A DNA stretch of 64,000 nt from Methylomonas koyamae (GTDB lineage Bacteria; Pseudomonadota; Gammaproteobacteria; Methylococcales; Methylomonadaceae), in NCBI RefSeq assembly GCF_019669905.1, contig NZ_AP019777.1, positions 4,092,001-4,156,000 of the forward strand, read 5' to 3'. A program made the translations under genes and the position numbers. Under the pieces are notes generated by a model. It saw only the letters and a program-made list of their open reading frames with translations, was not told the origin of the DNA and ran no database searches. Below, piece by piece: positions 18,680-28,403 of the stretch; position 1 is the first letter of the stretch; each line of letters starts with the position of its first letter.

Positions 18680-21043
18680 ATGAGCCGATCAACCAATCCA
18701 CCTTACCGGCAGCGCAACCGCGGCCGCACCGTTGCGCCGGTGCTGGCTTTATCTTTGGCAGTCGCCGGCAATAGCTGGGCCGGCCCAGCCGCATCGAGCC
18801 AACTCGATCTGCCGGCGCAAAGCCTGGCTGCCAGCCTGGACAGCTTGGCGAAAACCAGCGGCGCCAAGTTGATTTATGCCGATTCGCTGGTCAAAGGCCT
18901 CCAGGCCGAGGCGCTGCACGGCGAATTTACCGTGCAGCAGGCGCTGGAGCAGTTGTTGCACAAGCACGGGCTGCAATCGGAAAACGTCGGCGACGGCGTT
19001 ATCACAATCAAGAAAGCGCCACCGGCACCGAAGCCGCAAGCGGTCCGCGACGACTCGATCATCTCGCTCGGCGAAGTTACGGTCAGCGACCAACAGGAAA
19101 ACGGCAAACTGACCAGCAAAGACATCGCCACGTCGGTGGATATCATGTACGCCGATAAAATCGCCGACCAAAACGTCCTGACTGCATTCGACTTGATGCA
19201 TCGCATGCCGGGCGTGCAGATTACCCAATTCGGACAAGGCACCACCACCGGCAAATTTTCGTTCCGCGGCTTCAATGGCGAGGGCCGCACCAACGCGGTG
19301 AAACTGTTGATCGACGGCATTCCCAGCAACTCCAACGACGGCAACATGCCTTATTTGGATGCCTTGTTTCCGCTGGATATCGAATCGATCGAAGTGGTAC
19401 GGGGCACCAACGATCCGCGTTACGGCCTGCATAACATTGCCGGTAACGTAAATATGACCACCTCCACTGGCGGCAATTACGTCAAAGGCCGGATGAGTTA
19501 CGGCAGTTTCGACACCCACGAGATCCAATCGGGCTTGGGCTACGAAAAAGACGGCTTTTCGCAGAACTATCAGATTTCGTACCGAGCCAGCGATGGCTAT
19601 CGCGACCGCAGCGATTCCGACAAGAACAGCTTCTCCGGCAAATGGTTCTATGCGCCGAGCGACAAATATAAAGCCGGCTTGATCGCCCGTTGGAGCGAGG
19701 CCGGCGCCCAAGAGCCGGGTTACCTGACCTATCAGCAGCAACTTGCCAGCACGACGCAAGCCACACCGCACGACCCGCTGGATTACAGCAAGCGCACCGT
19801 GGGCCAGATCAGCGCCCATCTCGACGTCAACTTAAGCGAAACCTTGTTCTGGTCGAACAAGGCTTACGGCAATATTTTCGATGACCAACGCTTGGTACAG
19901 TTTCACCCGGCGTTTTCCCAGGTCAAACGCGACCGGGACGAAGTACAGTACGGTGCCATCACATCGCTGACCTACCACCCGCAAGTCAGTTGGCTGGACG
20001 ATTTCTCGATCGAAACCGGCTTCGACTTTCAACAGCAAGAAAACAAGTACAAGCAATACCGAACCACCAACGGCATAGCCAACCCCAGCAGCGCCGCCAA
20101 TATCCGTAACGACGAGCATTGGACCTTTATGAATTACGGCGGTTACATCCAAGCCGTGATCAAGCCGACAAGATGGTTGAAATTGACGCCCGGCTATCGT
20201 GCCGACGTGATCGACGGCGATTTTTTCAGCTACCGTCCCGGCGCCACCTATGGCTCCTACCCGATCAACGATTACGGGACCATCTCGCAACCCAAAATTG
20301 GCGCGGTGATCACCCCTATCGAAGGCTACAGCCTCTACGGTAACTGGGGCCGGACTTTCCAAGTAGGCCTTGGACAAGCCACTTTTGTCGGGCGAAACCA
20401 ATCAAATACCGGCCCTTCTCTGAACGACGGCTGGGAAATCGGCGTGAAATTATCTCCGGTCGCGTGGGCGGAAGGCCGGGTGGCCTATTGGATGCAAGAT
20501 GCCAGCAATGAAATCAGCCGCAATCTGGCCAGTACCGATTCCACCATGATTGGCCCCACCAAGCGGCAAGGCGTGGACATCGAACTCAAAGTGTATCCGA
20601 CCGACCGCTTCGGCGTCTGGGCGGCTTACTCCCTGCAGGAGGCCAAGATCACCAATCCGCCGGCGGTGGTCGCCAACGCCATGGAATACACCGCGGGCAA
20701 CCAAGTCGTGAATACGCCCAATTACCTGTTTTCCGCCGGTATCGACTATCAAATTACCCAACAACTGCGTTCGTCGTTATGGACCAGCGGCCAAGGCAAC
20801 TACTTCGTCGATCAAGCCAACGACGCCGGCAAACACGGCGAATACGCGCTGTTGAATTTGGACTTGGGTTACCAGGTAACCAAACAAGTGGAACTGCAAT
20901 TCCAGGCGAAAAACCTGACCGATACCCAGCGCGAATACTTGTGGTACGACGAAAGCTACGGCGCCGGCCAGCGGTATGCCTTTTATTCTCCCGGCGACGG
21001 TCGCGCCTTTTACGGCGCCGTCAGCGTCAAGTTCGACTACTAA
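18680..21043 (+). CDS. TonB-dependent siderophore receptor with STN signalling domain
   Basis: 787 residues. Signal peptide ending near SWA-GPA (residues 20-36), an STN domain at about 40-112 (LPAQSLAASLDSLAKTSGAKL, LHGEFTVQQALEQLLHKHGL), a plug at about 130-260 (MHRMPGVQITQFG, IESIEVVRGTNDPRYG) and a 22-strand barrel ending in aromatic FDY. The STN domain identifies it as a transducing receptor that talks to the FecR protein upstream. The substrate is unknown, presumably a ferric siderophore. The ribosome site AGGAGA precedes the ATG. The PepSY gene follows after 3 bases. Confidence 0.9.
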   Translation: MSRSTNPPYRQRNRGRTVAPVLALSLAVAGNSWAGPAASSQLDLPAQSLAASLDSLAKTSGAKLIYADSLVKGLQAEALHGEFTVQQALEQLLHKHGLQSENVGDGVITIKKAPPAPKPQAVRDDSIISLGEVTVSDQQENGKLTSKDIATSVDIMYADKIADQNVLTAFDLMHRMPGVQITQFGQGTTTGKFSFRGFNGEGRTNAVKLLIDGIPSNSNDGNMPYLDALFPLDIESIEVVRGTNDPRYGLHNIAGNVNMTTSTGGNYVKGRMSYGSFDTHEIQSGLGYEKDGFSQNYQISYRASDGYRDRSDSDKNSFSGKWFYAPSDKYKAGLIARWSEAGAQEPGYLTYQQQLASTTQATPHDPLDYSKRTVGQISAHLDVNLSETLFWSNKAYGNIFDDQRLVQFHPAFSQVKRDRDEVQYGAITSLTYHPQVSWLDDFSIETGFDFQQQENKYKQYRTTNGIANPSSAANIRNDEHWTFMNYGGYIQAVIKPTRWLKLTPGYRADVIDGDFFSYRPGATYGSYPINDYGTISQPKIGAVITPIEGYSLYGNWGRTFQVGLGQATFVGRNQSNTGPSLNDGWEIGVKLSPVAWAEGRVAYWMQDASNEISRNLASTDSTMIGPTKRQGVDIELKVYPTDRFGVWAAYSLQEAKITNPPAVVANAMEYTAGNQVVNTPNYLFSAGIDYQITQQLRSSLWTSGQGNYFVDQANDAGKHGEYALLNLDLGYQVTKQVELQFQAKNLTDTQREYLWYDESYGAGQRYAFYSPGDGRAFYGAVSVKFDY

Positions 21044-21046
21044 AAC

Positions 21047-22213
21047 ATGGCTTCGCCTGCGTTAAAAGCCAACAAGAAACAGACCGCCCGCCGGCTTTGG
21101 TTGGCGGTCCATCTTTACTTGGGGCTGAGCTTGGGTTTGGTCATTGCCGTCGTCGGCCTGACCGGCAGCCTGTTGGTGTTCTATCTCGATCTCGACGAAT
21201 GGCTGAATCCGCAATTGGTCATCGCCCAGCCCGGCGCACAGCGGCAAAGCTACGAAGCCCTGTACCAAGCTTTACGCCAGGCGGAACCAAGCCGGCAACG
21301 CGGCTGGCGGCTGGAAATTTCTGAAAACCCGCGCCGCGCAGTTACCGCCCGCTATTACAAGCCGGAGGAAACCGTCCACCACGGCTTTGCGCCGTTGATG
21401 GTTTCTCTCGACCCTTACACCGGCAAAGTGCTGGCGAACCGCTTTTGGGGCGAGTTTGCGATGACTTGGCTGTACGATCTGCATTACAAACTGCTGCTGG
21501 ACGACCCCGGCAAAATTCTGATGGCGATTGTCGGCGGCATTTTGCTGATTTCGCTGATCTCCGGCCTCTACCTGTGGTGGCCGCCGTTAAGCAAACTAAA
21601 AACTGCGCTGACGGTTAAGGCCAACGCCAGCAAGGAACGGCGGAATTACGACCTGCATAAATTGGCGGGCTTTTACGCTTTCATCGTGATGCTGGTTGTG
21701 GCGCTGACCGGCGTTGCCCTGGAAATCCCGCAATACGTCAATCCGCTGTTCGGCTATCTTTCGCCGCTACAAGCCATGCCCAAACCGCAATCCTCACCAT
21801 CAGCGCCCGGACAACAACGGATTAGCCTCGATCAAGCCGTCGCTGCCGGCCAGTCGGTTTTTCCCGACGCCCGCTTGTGCTGGATCGAAACCCCGCACGA
21901 CGCCGGCGGCAGTTTCCGCATCAATCTGCGCCAAGACGGCGAGCCTAGCCAACGCTTCCCGAAAACCAATGTCTGGGTGGACCAATACAGCGGCCGGATA
22001 CTGGCGGTCAGCGATCCCGCCGATCTCGGCGGTTCGGACACGCTGATCAACTGGCTGCATCCTTTGCATACCGGCGAGGCCTTCGGATTGATCGGGCAAT
22101 GGCTGGTGTTGATATCCGGATTGGCCTGCCCGCTGCTGTTCGTTACCGGCGTGATTCGCTGGCTGCAAAAACGCCAAGCCCGTCACAAATTCAAACTGCG
22201 CAGCAACGCCTGA
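21047..22213 (+). CDS. PepSY-associated transmembrane protein (siderophore iron reductase type)
   Basis: 388 residues with about four membrane helices: LYLGLSLGLVIAVVGLTGSLLVFYL near the N-terminus, AIVGGILLISLISGLYLWW, FYAFIVMLVVALTGVAL, and WLVLISGLACPLLFVTGVI near the C-terminus. A periplasmic PepSY segment (ISLDQAVAAGQSVFPDARL ... VWVDQYSGRIL) lies between the last two. Such proteins beside siderophore receptors, for example FpvG, take part in reductive iron release in the periplasm. It is coupled to the receptor gene by a 3-base gap. Confidence 0.87.
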   Translation: MASPALKANKKQTARRLWLAVHLYLGLSLGLVIAVVGLTGSLLVFYLDLDEWLNPQLVIAQPGAQRQSYEALYQALRQAEPSRQRGWRLEISENPRRAVTARYYKPEETVHHGFAPLMVSLDPYTGKVLANRFWGEFAMTWLYDLHYKLLLDDPGKILMAIVGGILLISLISGLYLWWPPLSKLKTALTVKANASKERRNYDLHKLAGFYAFIVMLVVALTGVALEIPQYVNPLFGYLSPLQAMPKPQSSPSAPGQQRISLDQAVAAGQSVFPDARLCWIETPHDAGGSFRINLRQDGEPSQRFPKTNVWVDQYSGRILAVSDPADLGGSDTLINWLHPLHTGEAFGLIGQWLVLISGLACPLLFVTGVIRWLQKRQARHKFKLRSNA

Positions 22214-22454
22214 TCCAGCCACCGCCGGCTTCGCTATTTTGCGGATCAGTGCCGGCGGCGGGCGATTTCGGAGCCAAGATTGGCACGACGGTCCAGTAGT
22301 GTCGAGTTTTCCCGGCCGATTCAGGTAAAAATCCGCCACTCGGACTGCCGAATCCGTCCGCACCACCCCGAAATCCACCTTTGTCGAAAGTGAAATTTCT
22401 GATTAAATAATGTCCTCATAAGCTTACATTACCTTCCTGGAGCAAAGTAATAAC

Positions 22455-23783
22455 TTGAGCGCCCTGCCTACGCCCCGTTTAGCCCTGATCTCCCTGGCTT
22501 GCCTGCTGCTGCAAAGCCCGTTTGCGGCTGCCCGCTACGCGGCCATCGTCATCGACGCCGACAGCGGCCGGGTGATTCACGAGAACGAATCCACCCAACG
22601 CTGGTATCCGGCATCGCTGACCAAGGTCATGACCATGTACATGACCTTTGCCGCGCTGGAATCCGGCGACCTGAAGTTAACCGATACCGTTTACGCGTCG
22701 AAACATGCCGCGTCTATGCCCAGCTCCAAGTTGGGCCTGCGTGCCGGGCAAAGCCTGACCGTAGAACAAGCGATCATGGCCGTCACCACCCGCTCGGCCA
22801 ACGATGCGGCGGTGGTTTTGGCGGAACGGCTGGGCGGGACCGAGAGCAATTTCGCGGCGATGATGACGCAAACCGCCCATCGCCTGGGCATGAGCAGCAG
22901 TTCGTTCGAAAACGCCAGTGGCCTGCCTAACGACGGCCAAATCAGCAGCGCCCGCGATTTGGCCTTGTTATCGGCGGCGGTATTGCGCGACTTCCCGCAG
23001 TATTACCATTACTTCTCGGCAACCGAATTCCGCTACAAGGGCCGGGTGATGCCGAATACCAACAAAATTCTGAAAACCTACCCCGACGCCGACGGCTTCA
23101 AAACCGGCTTTACTTGCGGCTCCGGCTACAACCTGATCGCTTCGGCCAAACGCAACGGCCACCGGATCATTGGCGTGTTGCTGGGCGCCCACAGCAGCGG
23201 CGAACGCTTCGAGCAAATGAGTAATTTGTTGGACATGGGCTTCGCCAAAAGCGGCAGTAGCCAGCTTGGCGAGCATATTTCGCAATTGCACGACACAGCC
23301 CAATTGCCGCCGCCGTTTCAGTTGGCCTCCAACCGTTGCGCCGGCAGCGCCGAGCAAATGGGCGCCGATTCCGGCAGCATCAGCCGTTACGAACCGATCC
23401 GTATCAACGAAACGCCGGAAAGTAAGGAACGCCGGCTGCTGGCGGCAAACAAACCGCAGCCGCGCATTACCGGCCAATCTTGGAACGTCAGCCTAGGCAG
23501 CTTTCCGCGCAAAATCGATGCCGACGTCAACCTGCAACGGGTCCGCAATGCGTTGGGGCCGTTGGCGAAAAACGGCCAGCCGCGGATCGTCAAAAGCAAA
23601 AACAAGAGAGGCACGGTCTGGCTTAGCCAATGGACCGGCCTGCAACAGGACGACAGCCGCGATTTCTGCCGCCGCCTGCACGGCAAAAATCTGGATTGCA
23701 GCTCGTTTCCGCAACCGAAACAAACCGTGGCTGCGGCCGGCAACCACGGCAAAACCGGCCACCGCAACCGCTCCAAGTCTTAA
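22455..23783 (+). CDS. D-alanyl-D-alanine carboxypeptidase (S11) with SPOR-like tail
   Basis: 442 residues. The start is a TTG at 22455 preceded by CTGGAG; no ATG lies before the signal peptide (LALISLACLLLQSPFAAA). The penicillin-binding catalytic motifs of family S11 are all present: SLTK (nucleophile serine) in YPASLTKVMTMYM, SAN in RSANDAAVVLAE, and KTG in DGFKTGFT. After about residue 330 comes a SPOR-like region (SWNVSLGSFPRK ... CRRLHGKNLDC) that would target the enzyme to denuded septal glycan. It trims the terminal D-Ala from peptidoglycan pentapeptides in the periplasm. It is a DacA/DacC relative, and which one cannot be decided. Confidence 0.88.
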   Translation: MSALPTPRLALISLACLLLQSPFAAARYAAIVIDADSGRVIHENESTQRWYPASLTKVMTMYMTFAALESGDLKLTDTVYASKHAASMPSSKLGLRAGQSLTVEQAIMAVTTRSANDAAVVLAERLGGTESNFAAMMTQTAHRLGMSSSSFENASGLPNDGQISSARDLALLSAAVLRDFPQYYHYFSATEFRYKGRVMPNTNKILKTYPDADGFKTGFTCGSGYNLIASAKRNGHRIIGVLLGAHSSGERFEQMSNLLDMGFAKSGSSQLGEHISQLHDTAQLPPPFQLASNRCAGSAEQMGADSGSISRYEPIRINETPESKERRLLAANKPQPRITGQSWNVSLGSFPRKIDADVNLQRVRNALGPLAKNGQPRIVKSKNKRGTVWLSQWTGLQQDDSRDFCRRLHGKNLDCSSFPQPKQTVAAAGNHGKTGHRNRSKS

Positions 23784-23795
23784 ACCGGCCGCGGA

Positions 23796-24008
23796 TCAGT
23801 AATGCGGCGGCCGTTCGTCGAGCGGCAGCAACGGCCGCTCCGACATGCTCGACGCCAGGCTCTTGATCTTGTCGTGCAGCAATTTGCAGGTTTCTTCCAA
23901 TTTGCCGATCTGTTTTTGCTGATCGGCCACCACCTGGTTCATCGCTTGAATCAAGTCTTCCTGGTAGGCTTGTTTAATTTCCAATTCGATAATGCGCTCT
24001 TCGTTCAT
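23796..24008 (-). CDS. slyX: SlyX family protein
   Basis: 70 residues that are almost entirely one coiled coil (ERIIELEIKQAYQEDLIQAMN ... KLEETCKLLHDKI) ending in the conserved PPHY. This is the SlyX family signature; the biochemical role is not established. It is convergent with the carboxypeptidase gene, 12 bases away. Confidence 0.88.
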   Translation of the reverse strand: MNEERIIELEIKQAYQEDLIQAMNQVVADQQKQIGKLEETCKLLHDKIKSLASSMSERPLLPLDERPPHY

Positions 24009-24137
24009 AACCGCTTAAAAGTTCCAGTGTTGGGCCATTCTAATCGAATTTCGCCGCGGTTTTGCGCCGCCGCACTCGCACCGCCCCGCTAAACTCGCTA
24101 TCATTGCCCACCACATCAACACAGCGAGGATGCAACC

Positions 24138-24440
24138 ATGACAACCATTGCAGATCCGGTCATCGGCCGTTGGTATAAAGATTTGGAAAGCAATCTTACC
24201 TTCAAGGTCGTGGCGATCGAGGGAGCCGACGAATCCATCGAAGTCCAATACGCCAACGGCGACCTGGGCGAATACGACAACGAATCCTGGTACGGCTCGA
24301 CCATCGATTACATCGAAGATCCCGACGATTGGAGCGCACCGTTCGACGACCTGGAAACCGACGATCTCGGCTATACCGATCCGGACCGCCATACCCGCGC
24401 CGATTCGGAAGATTTGGATATCAGCGACTTTTTGGATTGA
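24138..24440 (+). CDS. Small acidic DUF6763-type protein
   Basis: 102 residues, very acidic, especially the tail (DDLETDDLGYTDPDRH ... DLDISDFLD). The N-terminal half (DPVIGRWYKDLESNLTFKVVAIEG, YANGDLGEYDNESWYG) looks like a small beta-barrel fold of the DUF6763 family found in gammaproteobacteria. Function unknown. It is probably co-transcribed with the ATPase gene that starts 10 bases after its stop. Confidence 0.75.
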   Translation: MTTIADPVIGRWYKDLESNLTFKVVAIEGADESIEVQYANGDLGEYDNESWYGSTIDYIEDPDDWSAPFDDLETDDLGYTDPDRHTRADSEDLDISDFLD

Positions 24441-24450
24441 TTACGACTTT

Positions 24451-25299
24451 ATGAGAATGACCCCGCAACAGTTTTTGGACTGGGAGTCCAAAAGCATCAC
24501 GCTGCTGGCCATGTCCGGCGCCGGCAAGACCACGCTATCGGCCAGATTGCCCAAGGACAAATGGTTCCATTATTCCGGCGACTACCGAATCGGCACCAAG
24601 TACCTGGAAGAACCGATCCTGGACAATATCAAACAGCAAGCGATGGGCGTGCCGTTTTTGCGGGACCTGCTTAAGTCGGACTCGATCTACATTTGCAGCA
24701 ATATCACCGTCGACAATCTGGCGCCGGTATCCAGCTTTCTGGGCAAAATCGGCGACCCGAGCAAAGGCGGCTTGAGCCAGGCCGAATTCAAACGCCGCCA
24801 AGCCTTGCACCACCAGGCCGAAATCGCGGCGATGAACGACGTGCCGGACTTCATCCATAAAGCGGAAGCCATCTACGGCTACAAGCACTTCATCAACGAC
24901 GCCGGCGGCAGCGTTTGCGAATTGGATTGCCCGGAAGTCTTGGAAAATCTGGCCAAGCACACGCTGATCGTCTACATCAAAATCCCGCCGGCGCTGGAAC
25001 AGACCATCATCGACCGCGCCAAGCAGGACCCGAAACCCTTGTATTACCGGCCCGAATTTGTCGACGAAAAGCTGGCGCAATTCATGCGCGAACGCAACTA
25101 CCAAAACACCGACCAAATTCCGCCCGACGAATTCGTCAGTTGGGTGTTTCCCGAGCTGTTCAAGGCCCGCGTGCCACGCTACGAAGCGATTGCCGCCCAA
25201 TACGGTTACACCGTCAGCGCCGACGAAACCGCCAAAGTGGAAACCGAAGACGACTTCATCCAACTGATCGCCAGCGCGATCGCTCGCGAAACCGTATGA
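24451..25299 (+). CDS. P-loop ATPase of unknown role
   Basis: 282 residues from the ATG at 24451; the frame is open further upstream but that part overlaps the DUF6763 gene. Walker A is MSGAGKTTLS near residues 21-30, as in small nucleotide or shikimate kinases, and later segments (HTLIVYIKIP, YGYKHFINDAGGSVCELD) fit a kinase-like P-loop fold. The substrate is unknown. It sits 13 bases ahead of metA, so a link to methionine metabolism is possible but unproven. Confidence 0.75.
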   Translation: MRMTPQQFLDWESKSITLLAMSGAGKTTLSARLPKDKWFHYSGDYRIGTKYLEEPILDNIKQQAMGVPFLRDLLKSDSIYICSNITVDNLAPVSSFLGKIGDPSKGGLSQAEFKRRQALHHQAEIAAMNDVPDFIHKAEAIYGYKHFINDAGGSVCELDCPEVLENLAKHTLIVYIKIPPALEQTIIDRAKQDPKPLYYRPEFVDEKLAQFMRERNYQNTDQIPPDEFVSWVFPELFKARVPRYEAIAAQYGYTVSADETAKVETEDDFIQLIASAIARETV

Positions 25300-25312
25300 G
25301 CGCAGTACTGCC

Positions 25313-26377
25313 ATGCCTCTAGTCGCTCATACCGCATTGCCGACTTTCCGCCGCTTGCAGGAAGAAGGCGAAGAGATTCTCACCCCGGACCGCGCCGCCC
25401 ACCAATCGATCCGCGAATTGCACATCGGCCTGTTGAACATCATGCCGGACGCGGCGCTGGAAGCGACCGAGCGCCAGTTTTTCCGTCTGGTCGGCGCCTG
25501 CAACCAGATCGCCCAATTCCACGTCCACCCGTTTACCATCGACGGCCTGGAACGCGGCCCGGAAGCCTTGGCACACATCGAAAAATATTACGAAAGTTTC
25601 GAGCAAATAAAGCGCGACGGCCTGGATGCGCTGATCATCAGCGGTGCCAACGTCACCCACGACCATTTGCAGCAAGAAGACTTTTGGCAGCCGTTGACCG
25701 AAGTGTTCGAATGGGCCAAGGAAAACGTCACCTCGGTTTTGTGCTCCTGCTTGGCCACCCATGCCTTGATCCAACATTGCTACGGCGTCGAGCGTACCCG
25801 GCTGCCGGCCAAACGCTGGGGCGTCTACTCGCATAAAGTCGTGGACCGTTCGCATCCGTTGGTAGCCGAGATTAACACCCGTTTCGACGTACCGCATTCG
25901 CGCTATAACGAAGTGTTCCGCAGCGACATGGAAAAACACGGACTGAAGGTCTTGGTCGCCAGCGACCAGGCCGGCGTGCATTTGGCGGTAAGCCCGGACG
26001 GCTTCCGCATCGTGTTTTTCCAGGGCCACCCGGAATACGACGACATCAGCCTGTTAAAAGAATACAAACGCGAGGTACTGCGCTATTACCGGGCCGAACG
26101 CGACGATTATCCGCCGTATCCGGAACATTATTTCGACGAGGCGGCGCAACGCCTGCTGGCCGAATACGCCAGCCACGTACAAGCCGCCCGCCACGGTGGC
26201 CGGCAACTGAAAGCGATGCCGGAGGAGCAAATTGTCGAACGTTTGGACATCACTTGGCGCGACTCGGCCAAAGCGGTATTCAACAACTGGCTGGGCAAGG
26301 TCTACCAGATCACCAACGAAGACCGCCGGCTGCCGTTCATGGACGATGTCGATCCGCGCAACCCGCTGGACCTATGA
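25313..26377 (+). CDS. metA: Homoserine O-succinyltransferase family (MetA)
   Basis: 354 residues of the MetA glutamine-amidotransferase-like family. Conserved blocks include IRELHIGLLNIMPDAALEATERQFFRL, the nucleophile cysteine in CSCLATHA, KRWGVYSHKV, VPHSRYNE and the catalytic histidine in FFQGHPEYD. It acylates homoserine in the first committed step of methionine synthesis; the acyl donor (succinyl- or acetyl-CoA) cannot be told from sequence here. The C-terminus is slightly longer than in E. coli. The stop codon overlaps the start of guaD. Confidence 0.87.
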   Translation: MPLVAHTALPTFRRLQEEGEEILTPDRAAHQSIRELHIGLLNIMPDAALEATERQFFRLVGACNQIAQFHVHPFTIDGLERGPEALAHIEKYYESFEQIKRDGLDALIISGANVTHDHLQQEDFWQPLTEVFEWAKENVTSVLCSCLATHALIQHCYGVERTRLPAKRWGVYSHKVVDRSHPLVAEINTRFDVPHSRYNEVFRSDMEKHGLKVLVASDQAGVHLAVSPDGFRIVFFQGHPEYDDISLLKEYKREVLRYYRAERDDYPPYPEHYFDEAAQRLLAEYASHVQAARHGGRQLKAMPEEQIVERLDITWRDSAKAVFNNWLGKVYQITNEDRRLPFMDDVDPRNPLDL

Positions 26378-26841
26378 TGCACCGTGACTTTCTGCACCAA
26401 GCCGTGGAACTGGCTTGTTTCAACGTCGCTAATGGCGGTGGCCCGTTCGGCGCGCTGATCGTGCAAGACCAGCGCATCATCGCCGCCAGCGGCAACCGAG
26501 TCACCGAAAACATGGACCCCACCGCCCACGCCGAGGTCCTGGCGATCCGCCAGGCCTGCCAGTATCTGCAGGACTTTCAACTGAAAGACTGCGTGCTGTA
26601 CACCAGTTGCGAGCCCTGCCCGATGTGTCTGGGCGCGATTTATTGGTCCAGGTTGGAAGCGGTGTATTTCGCCAGCAACCGCGACGACGCCGCCCAAGCC
26701 GGTTTCGACGACAGTCTGATTTATACTGAAATCGATAAACCTGCCGACCAACGCCAGATTGAGATGCGGCACCTGGCCATCGAATCCGCCGCGGAGCCGT
26801 TCCGGCTATGGCAAATCCAGACCGATAAAATCCGCTACTGA
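26374..26841 (+). CDS. guaD: Guanine deaminase (cytidine deaminase fold)
   Basis: 155 residues from the first of two adjacent ATGs, overlapping the metA stop. Zinc site HAEV (TAHAEVLAIRQAC) plus PCPMC (SCEPCPMCLGAIYW). The overall sequence follows Bacillus subtilis GuaD closely (GGPFGALIV, DDSLIYTEIDKPADQR), which separates it from the tRNA adenosine deaminase TadA. It converts guanine to xanthine in purine salvage. It is the last gene before the integrated element. Confidence 0.82.
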   Translation: MMHRDFLHQAVELACFNVANGGGPFGALIVQDQRIIAASGNRVTENMDPTAHAEVLAIRQACQYLQDFQLKDCVLYTSCEPCPMCLGAIYWSRLEAVYFASNRDDAAQAGFDDSLIYTEIDKPADQRQIEMRHLAIESAAEPFRLWQIQTDKIRY

Positions 26842-26964
26842 GCGGCTTTTTGCATTACTGAAGGGACGGGTGAGAAATTACCTGTCCTTTTAGATCGGGA
26901 CAGAACGCGAACCCAAGGCTTTCACTTGGGGGCCACTAAGATAACAACTTGACGCTCATAATTA

Positions 26965-27010
26965 ATGGCGTCCCGGATACGATTCGAACGTACGACCTGT
27001 CCCTTAGGAG
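26965..27010. repeat. Left attachment repeat (displaced tRNA-Arg 3' half)
   Basis: 46 bases identical to 32309-32354, from the CCA end of the tRNA-Arg gene to the far side of the anticodon loop. The identity stops exactly in the anticodon loop, where the rest of a tRNA would be needed, so this is a remnant and not a gene. Confidence 0.92.
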
Positions 27011-27129
27011 TGCGGTACAAATCAAAACCCATAACAACAGATAAAAAAATATAGTAATTAAATTCAATACCTTGGCGCCAATCTAAAGCTATCTCTTGTT
27101 ACAAAAAGCTGCTGTTATTTGTCGATTAG

Positions 27130-27147
27130 TGCAACAAAATTGCAACA
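27130..27147. promoter_or_regulatory. Candidate integrase arm-type site (left)
   Basis: TGCAACAAAATTGCAACA, two TGCAAC units in direct repeat, occurs once here and once at 32245-32262, inside each end of the element and in the same orientation. Placement inside both attachment repeats is that expected of arm-type binding sites of a tyrosine integrase. Confidence 0.5.
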
Positions 27148-27284
27148 ACGCTACAATAAGCCCCAGAAACAAAAACGGGCTTGGCAGTGCGACCAACACC
27201 ACCAAACCCTAGACCATTCACTTATTCAAGGTAAGTGCTGGCTTAGTCAAATTATGCCATGCACCACCCTGCAAGGGAAACAAC

Positions 27285-28403
27285 ATGGCAACCATTCAGC
27301 AACGCCCCGGCAAAGACGGAAAACCTAGATATACCGCCACTATTCGGATTAAAGGCCAGAAGGAAAAGTCGATAAGCGCAAGCTTTACTCGGCTAACTGA
27401 GTGCAAGGACTGGATAACCCGGACTGAGGCGGCTATTAAGGAAAATAGGCACTTTAAGACCAACGAATCAAAAAAACACACTCTAGGCGAAGCAATAGAC
27501 CGCTATCTTGCCGACGTTGCACCACTTAAATTTAAGCCCAACGAGCTACGGATAAGAGGGCCAATTCTTGAGTGGTGGAAATCTGAAATAGGCTATTGCA
27601 GGCTATCCGACTTAACCGCTAAAGACTTTGCCGCCTGCCGGGATAAGTTAGCAAAGCATGGCGGCAACAAAGGCAGACCGCTAGCCGCTGCGACAATTAA
27701 ACGCCACTTTGTTTCGATTGGTCACGTTTTAAAAATCTGCCAACTTGAATGGCATTGGTTGGATCAAAACCCACTTAAAGACGGCATTGTTGAGTTGCCA
27801 GAGTTGCCACGAGGGATAGTTCGCTTTCTTGATGATGAAGAACTTGCACGGCTAACCGTCGCCTGTAAAAACTCACCTAACGAACTGCTATACCCTGCTT
27901 TTATCCTGTCGGTGTCAACAGGTATGCGTCAAGGCGAGACAATGAACCTCTATTGGCGGGAACCAGCAACACCGCCAGAAGGTACAGCGTGGGGCGTGGT
28001 CAATTTAGCCGAAAACTGCATTATCTTGCACCAAACAAAAAACGGTAATCGTCGGCGTGTACCGTTAGCCGGTGAAGCCTTGGCAGAATTGCAAAAACTT
28101 TCCAAAGTACGTCGGTTAGATACTCAACTGGTATTCCCAAGCCCAACGCACCCACAACAGCCAATCGAGCTTAAAAAGGCATGGACTAATGCCCTAAAAA
28201 CCGCCGACGTTGTTAATTTTCGCTGGCACGACCTAAGACACACAGCCGCTAGTTATTTGGCTCAATCAGGGGCGAGCTTGATTGATATTGCCGCTATATT
28301 GGGCCACAGCACTTTACAGATGGTGCAACGGTACGCTCACCTATCCGATAGCCACATTAGTACGACAGTTGAACGCATGAATCAACGTATCGGCGGTGTG
28401 TGA
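27285..28403 (+). CDS. Tyrosine-type site-specific integrase
   Basis: 372 residues. N-terminal arm-binding part (YTATIRIKGQKEKSISASF), core-binding SAM-like domain around 65-165, and catalytic domain from about 180. Catalytic residues visible: Arg in STGMRQGE, Lys in QTKNGNRR, HxxR in WHDLRHTAASYL, His in LGHST and the nucleophile Tyr in QRYAHL. It would integrate and excise the element at the tRNA-Arg site. Unusually for tRNA-targeting elements, it lies at the end away from the rebuilt tRNA. It overlaps the next gene by 4 bases. Confidence 0.93.
   Translation: MATIQQRPGKDGKPRYTATIRIKGQKEKSISASFTRLTECKDWITRTEAAIKENRHFKTNESKKHTLGEAIDRYLADVAPLKFKPNELRIRGPILEWWKSEIGYCRLSDLTAKDFAACRDKLAKHGGNKGRPLAAATIKRHFVSIGHVLKICQLEWHWLDQNPLKDGIVELPELPRGIVRFLDDEELARLTVACKNSPNELLYPAFILSVSTGMRQGETMNLYWREPATPPEGTAWGVVNLAENCIILHQTKNGNRRRVPLAGEALAELQKLSKVRRLDTQLVFPSPTHPQQPIELKKAWTNALKTADVVNFRWHDLRHTAASYLAQSGASLIDIAAILGHSTLQMVQRYAHLSDSHISTTVERMNQRIGGV

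Larger units (their letters stand above)
26842..27284. other. Intergenic stretch holding the left end of the integrated element
   Basis: 443 bases without a convincing gene. Contents: a small hairpin (CCCAAG/CTTGGG) around 26914-26931 after guaD, the 46-bp attachment repeat at 26965-27010, AT-rich DNA, a paired TGCAAC motif at 27130-27147, and the integrase leader. Confidence 0.7.

Noticed and set aside
26374..26841. tRNA adenosine deaminase TadA
   Set aside because: The full-length pattern, including the C-terminal DDSLIYTEIDKPA segment, follows GuaD rather than TadA.
26965..27010. A second tRNA-Arg gene
   Set aside because: Only the 3' half from anticodon loop to CCA is present; the sequence beyond it does not form the D arm or acceptor 5' strand. 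It is the attachment remnant.
27119..27328. 69-residue frame upstream of the integrase
   Set aside because: It starts with TTG, overlaps the integrase start in another frame, covers the candidate arm site, and has no ribosome site or protein-like composition.
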